Assembly: GCA_023428785.1 (NCBI GenBank)
Contig: JAEYWU010000030.1
Coordinates: 1-31,873 of the forward strand
Origin: Pseudomonadota bacterium
Lineage (GTDB): Bacteria > Pseudomonadota > Alphaproteobacteria > Caulobacterales > Caulobacteraceae
DNA: 31,873 nucleotides
Direction: 5' to 3'
This document shows positions 31,012 to 31,873 of the stretch, in pieces (the first letter of the stretch is position 1; each line of letters begins with the position of its first letter). Made by a program: the position numbers and the translations under genes. Below the pieces are notes generated by a model, which was not told the origin of the DNA, ran no database searches, and saw only the letters and a list, made by a program, of their open reading frames with translations.

Positions 31012-31758
31012 ATGACCAAGCGCGCCGCCAAACGCCAAGCCCGCGAATCCTATGATGACGGCAAGATCCGCCGTTTCCCCGCCGACCGGGGCGGATGGTC
31101 GCCCCTTGGGGCCAATGACGAGGTCCGGGACCAGGGATATCTCAAGACGATCAAGCCCAAGTCCGATGGCCAGGCCCAGCTTCTGAACGCCATCGACAGC
31201 CGCAACCTGACCATGGCGCTGGGACCCGCCGGCACCGGCAAGACCTATTTGGCGGTCGCCAAGGCCGTGGAGGCGCTCGAGGCTGGCAAGGTCGGCCGCA
31301 TCGTCCTCTCCCGCCCCGCCGTCGAGGCCGGCGAGAGCATCGGCTTTCTGCCCGGCGCCATGGAGGACAAGCTCGCCCCCTATCTGCGCCCCCTCTACGA
31401 CGCCCTGTCCGACCGCCTGTCGATGAAGCGCGTCGGCCACCTGATGGCCGAGGGCCTGATCGAGATCGCCCCCATCGGCTACATGCGCGGCCGCACGCTC
31501 AACAACGCCTTCGTCGTCGTCGACGAGGCCCAGAACTGCACCTACGTCCAGCTCAAGATGCTGCTGACGCGCCTGGGCTGGCACTCGACCATGGTCGTCA
31601 CCGGCGATCCCCACCAGTCCGACCTCCTGCCGGGCGTCTCCGGCCTCGCCGACATCGCCACCAAGCTGGAAGCCGTGCCGGAGATCGCCGTAGTGCGGCT
31701 GGCCGAGCAGGACATCGTGCGGCACCCGCTGGTCGCAAGCATGATCGGGGTGCTGTAG
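31012..31758 (+). CDS. PhoH-family ATPase
   Basis: The 248-residue cytoplasmic protein has a P-loop GPAGTGKT (71-78) and Walker B VVVDEAQN (168-175), plus MTGDPHQSDLLPG-like VVTGDPHQSDLLPG (sensor region) and LSRPAVEAGESIGFLPG. PhoH proteins are NTPases linked to RNA metabolism. At 248 residues it is the short form, without the N-terminal KH-like part of the PhoH usually encoded beside ybeY and miaB in alphaproteobacteria; neither gene is visible here, so this is probably a second PhoH paralogue. ATG 31012 has GGAG 9 bases upstream. The N-terminus is very basic (KRAAKRQARE). Confidence 0.88.
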   Translation: MTKRAAKRQARESYDDGKIRRFPADRGGWSPLGANDEVRDQGYLKTIKPKSDGQAQLLNAIDSRNLTMALGPAGTGKTYLAVAKAVEALEAGKVGRIVLSRPAVEAGESIGFLPGAMEDKLAPYLRPLYDALSDRLSMKRVGHLMAEGLIEIAPIGYMRGRTLNNAFVVVDEAQNCTYVQLKMLLTRLGWHSTMVVTGDPHQSDLLPGVSGLADIATKLEAVPEIAVVRLAEQDIVRHPLVASMIGVL

Positions 31759-31828
31759 CCCTCAGCCCGCACAGCCTGGCTGCATCGTCATCCATGCTGT
31801 CGCGGCCTCCGCCGCAGCTTACCTGTCT

Positions 31829-31873
31829 CCTCCCCATCCCATAGGGAGGGGGACCGCGAAGCGGTGGAGGGGC
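31829..31873. repeat. Start of a palindromic intergenic repeat, cut by window end
   Basis: CCTCCC/GGGAGG around a nine-base loop (31829-31849) is followed by ACCGC-GAA-GCGGT (31853-31865) and then GGAGGGGC at the edge. The phrase GGGGACCGCGAAGCGGTGGA is a repeat that I recall from intergenic regions of Caulobacteraceae and other GC-rich alphaproteobacteria. Only this partial copy is in the window, so the unit length is unknown. Confidence 0.55.

Overview
The window reads as chromosomal DNA of a GC-rich alphaproteobacterium of the Caulobacterales, probably close to Brevundimonas or Caulobacter. The evidence is the alphaproteobacterial ribosomal proteins, a short LID-less adenylate kinase, a PAS_5 single-domain protein, Caulobacterales-type secreted proteins and a CtrA-like half-site pair. 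The genus is inference from recalled family patterns; no database search was possible.

Layout. (1) 1-14135, all on the minus strand, is the S10-spc-alpha ribosomal protein cluster, transcribed right to left: rpsJ-rplC-rplD-rplW-rplB-rpsS-rplV-rpsC-rplP-rpmC-rpsQ-rplN-rplX-rplE-rpsN-rpsH-rplF-rplR-rpsE-rpmD-rplO-secY-adk, then a TonB-like gene, then rpsM-rpsK-rpsD (rpsD is cut by the window start). Most genes are 1-24 bp apart or overlap by 1-8 bp. Larger gaps lie before rplO and secY (both with hairpins) and before rpsM (with its own promoter). (2) 14136-14459 is the rpsJ leader and promoter. (3) 14460-21106 holds secreted proteins (a GIN-repeat protein, an 8-Cys mini-protein, a DUF1036-like protein), a CelD-like acyltransferase plus HxD...H cupin operon, and a D12-type DNA adenine methylase overlapping a secreted adenosine deaminase-like enzyme. 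(4) 21261-25523 is redox and housekeeping: ferredoxin/rubredoxin reductase, FAD-linked hydroxyacid dehydrogenase plus NRDE protein, a Nudix hydrolase and a small secreted protein. (5) 25598-30711 holds an M16 lipoprotein peptidase, a Cys/Pro-rich secreted protein, a PAS_5 protein and a gamma-carbonic-anhydrase-like protein. (6) 30712-31873 holds a regulatory gap, a PhoH-family ATPase and the start of a palindromic intergenic repeat.

The most striking observation is at the left end. S11 (rpsK) and S4 (rpsD) do not look alphaproteobacterial. S4 is the four-cysteine zinc type, S11 has residues I associate with Myxococcota/delta-type proteins, and rpsD sits in the alpha operon, which is not the usual alphaproteobacterial arrangement. 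S13 (rpsM) looks alphaproteobacterial at its N-terminus but has a foreign-looking C-terminal tail. Glutamate codon use switches at the same place: 0 of 16 GAA in rpsK plus the visible part of rpsD, against 11 of 16 in rpsE. Either a foreign alpha-operon block was recombined into rpsM, or the contig is an assembly chimera joined in the highly conserved 3' half of rpsM. I cannot tell these apart from the sequence.

No tRNA, rRNA, CRISPR array, insertion sequence or integrase was recognised.
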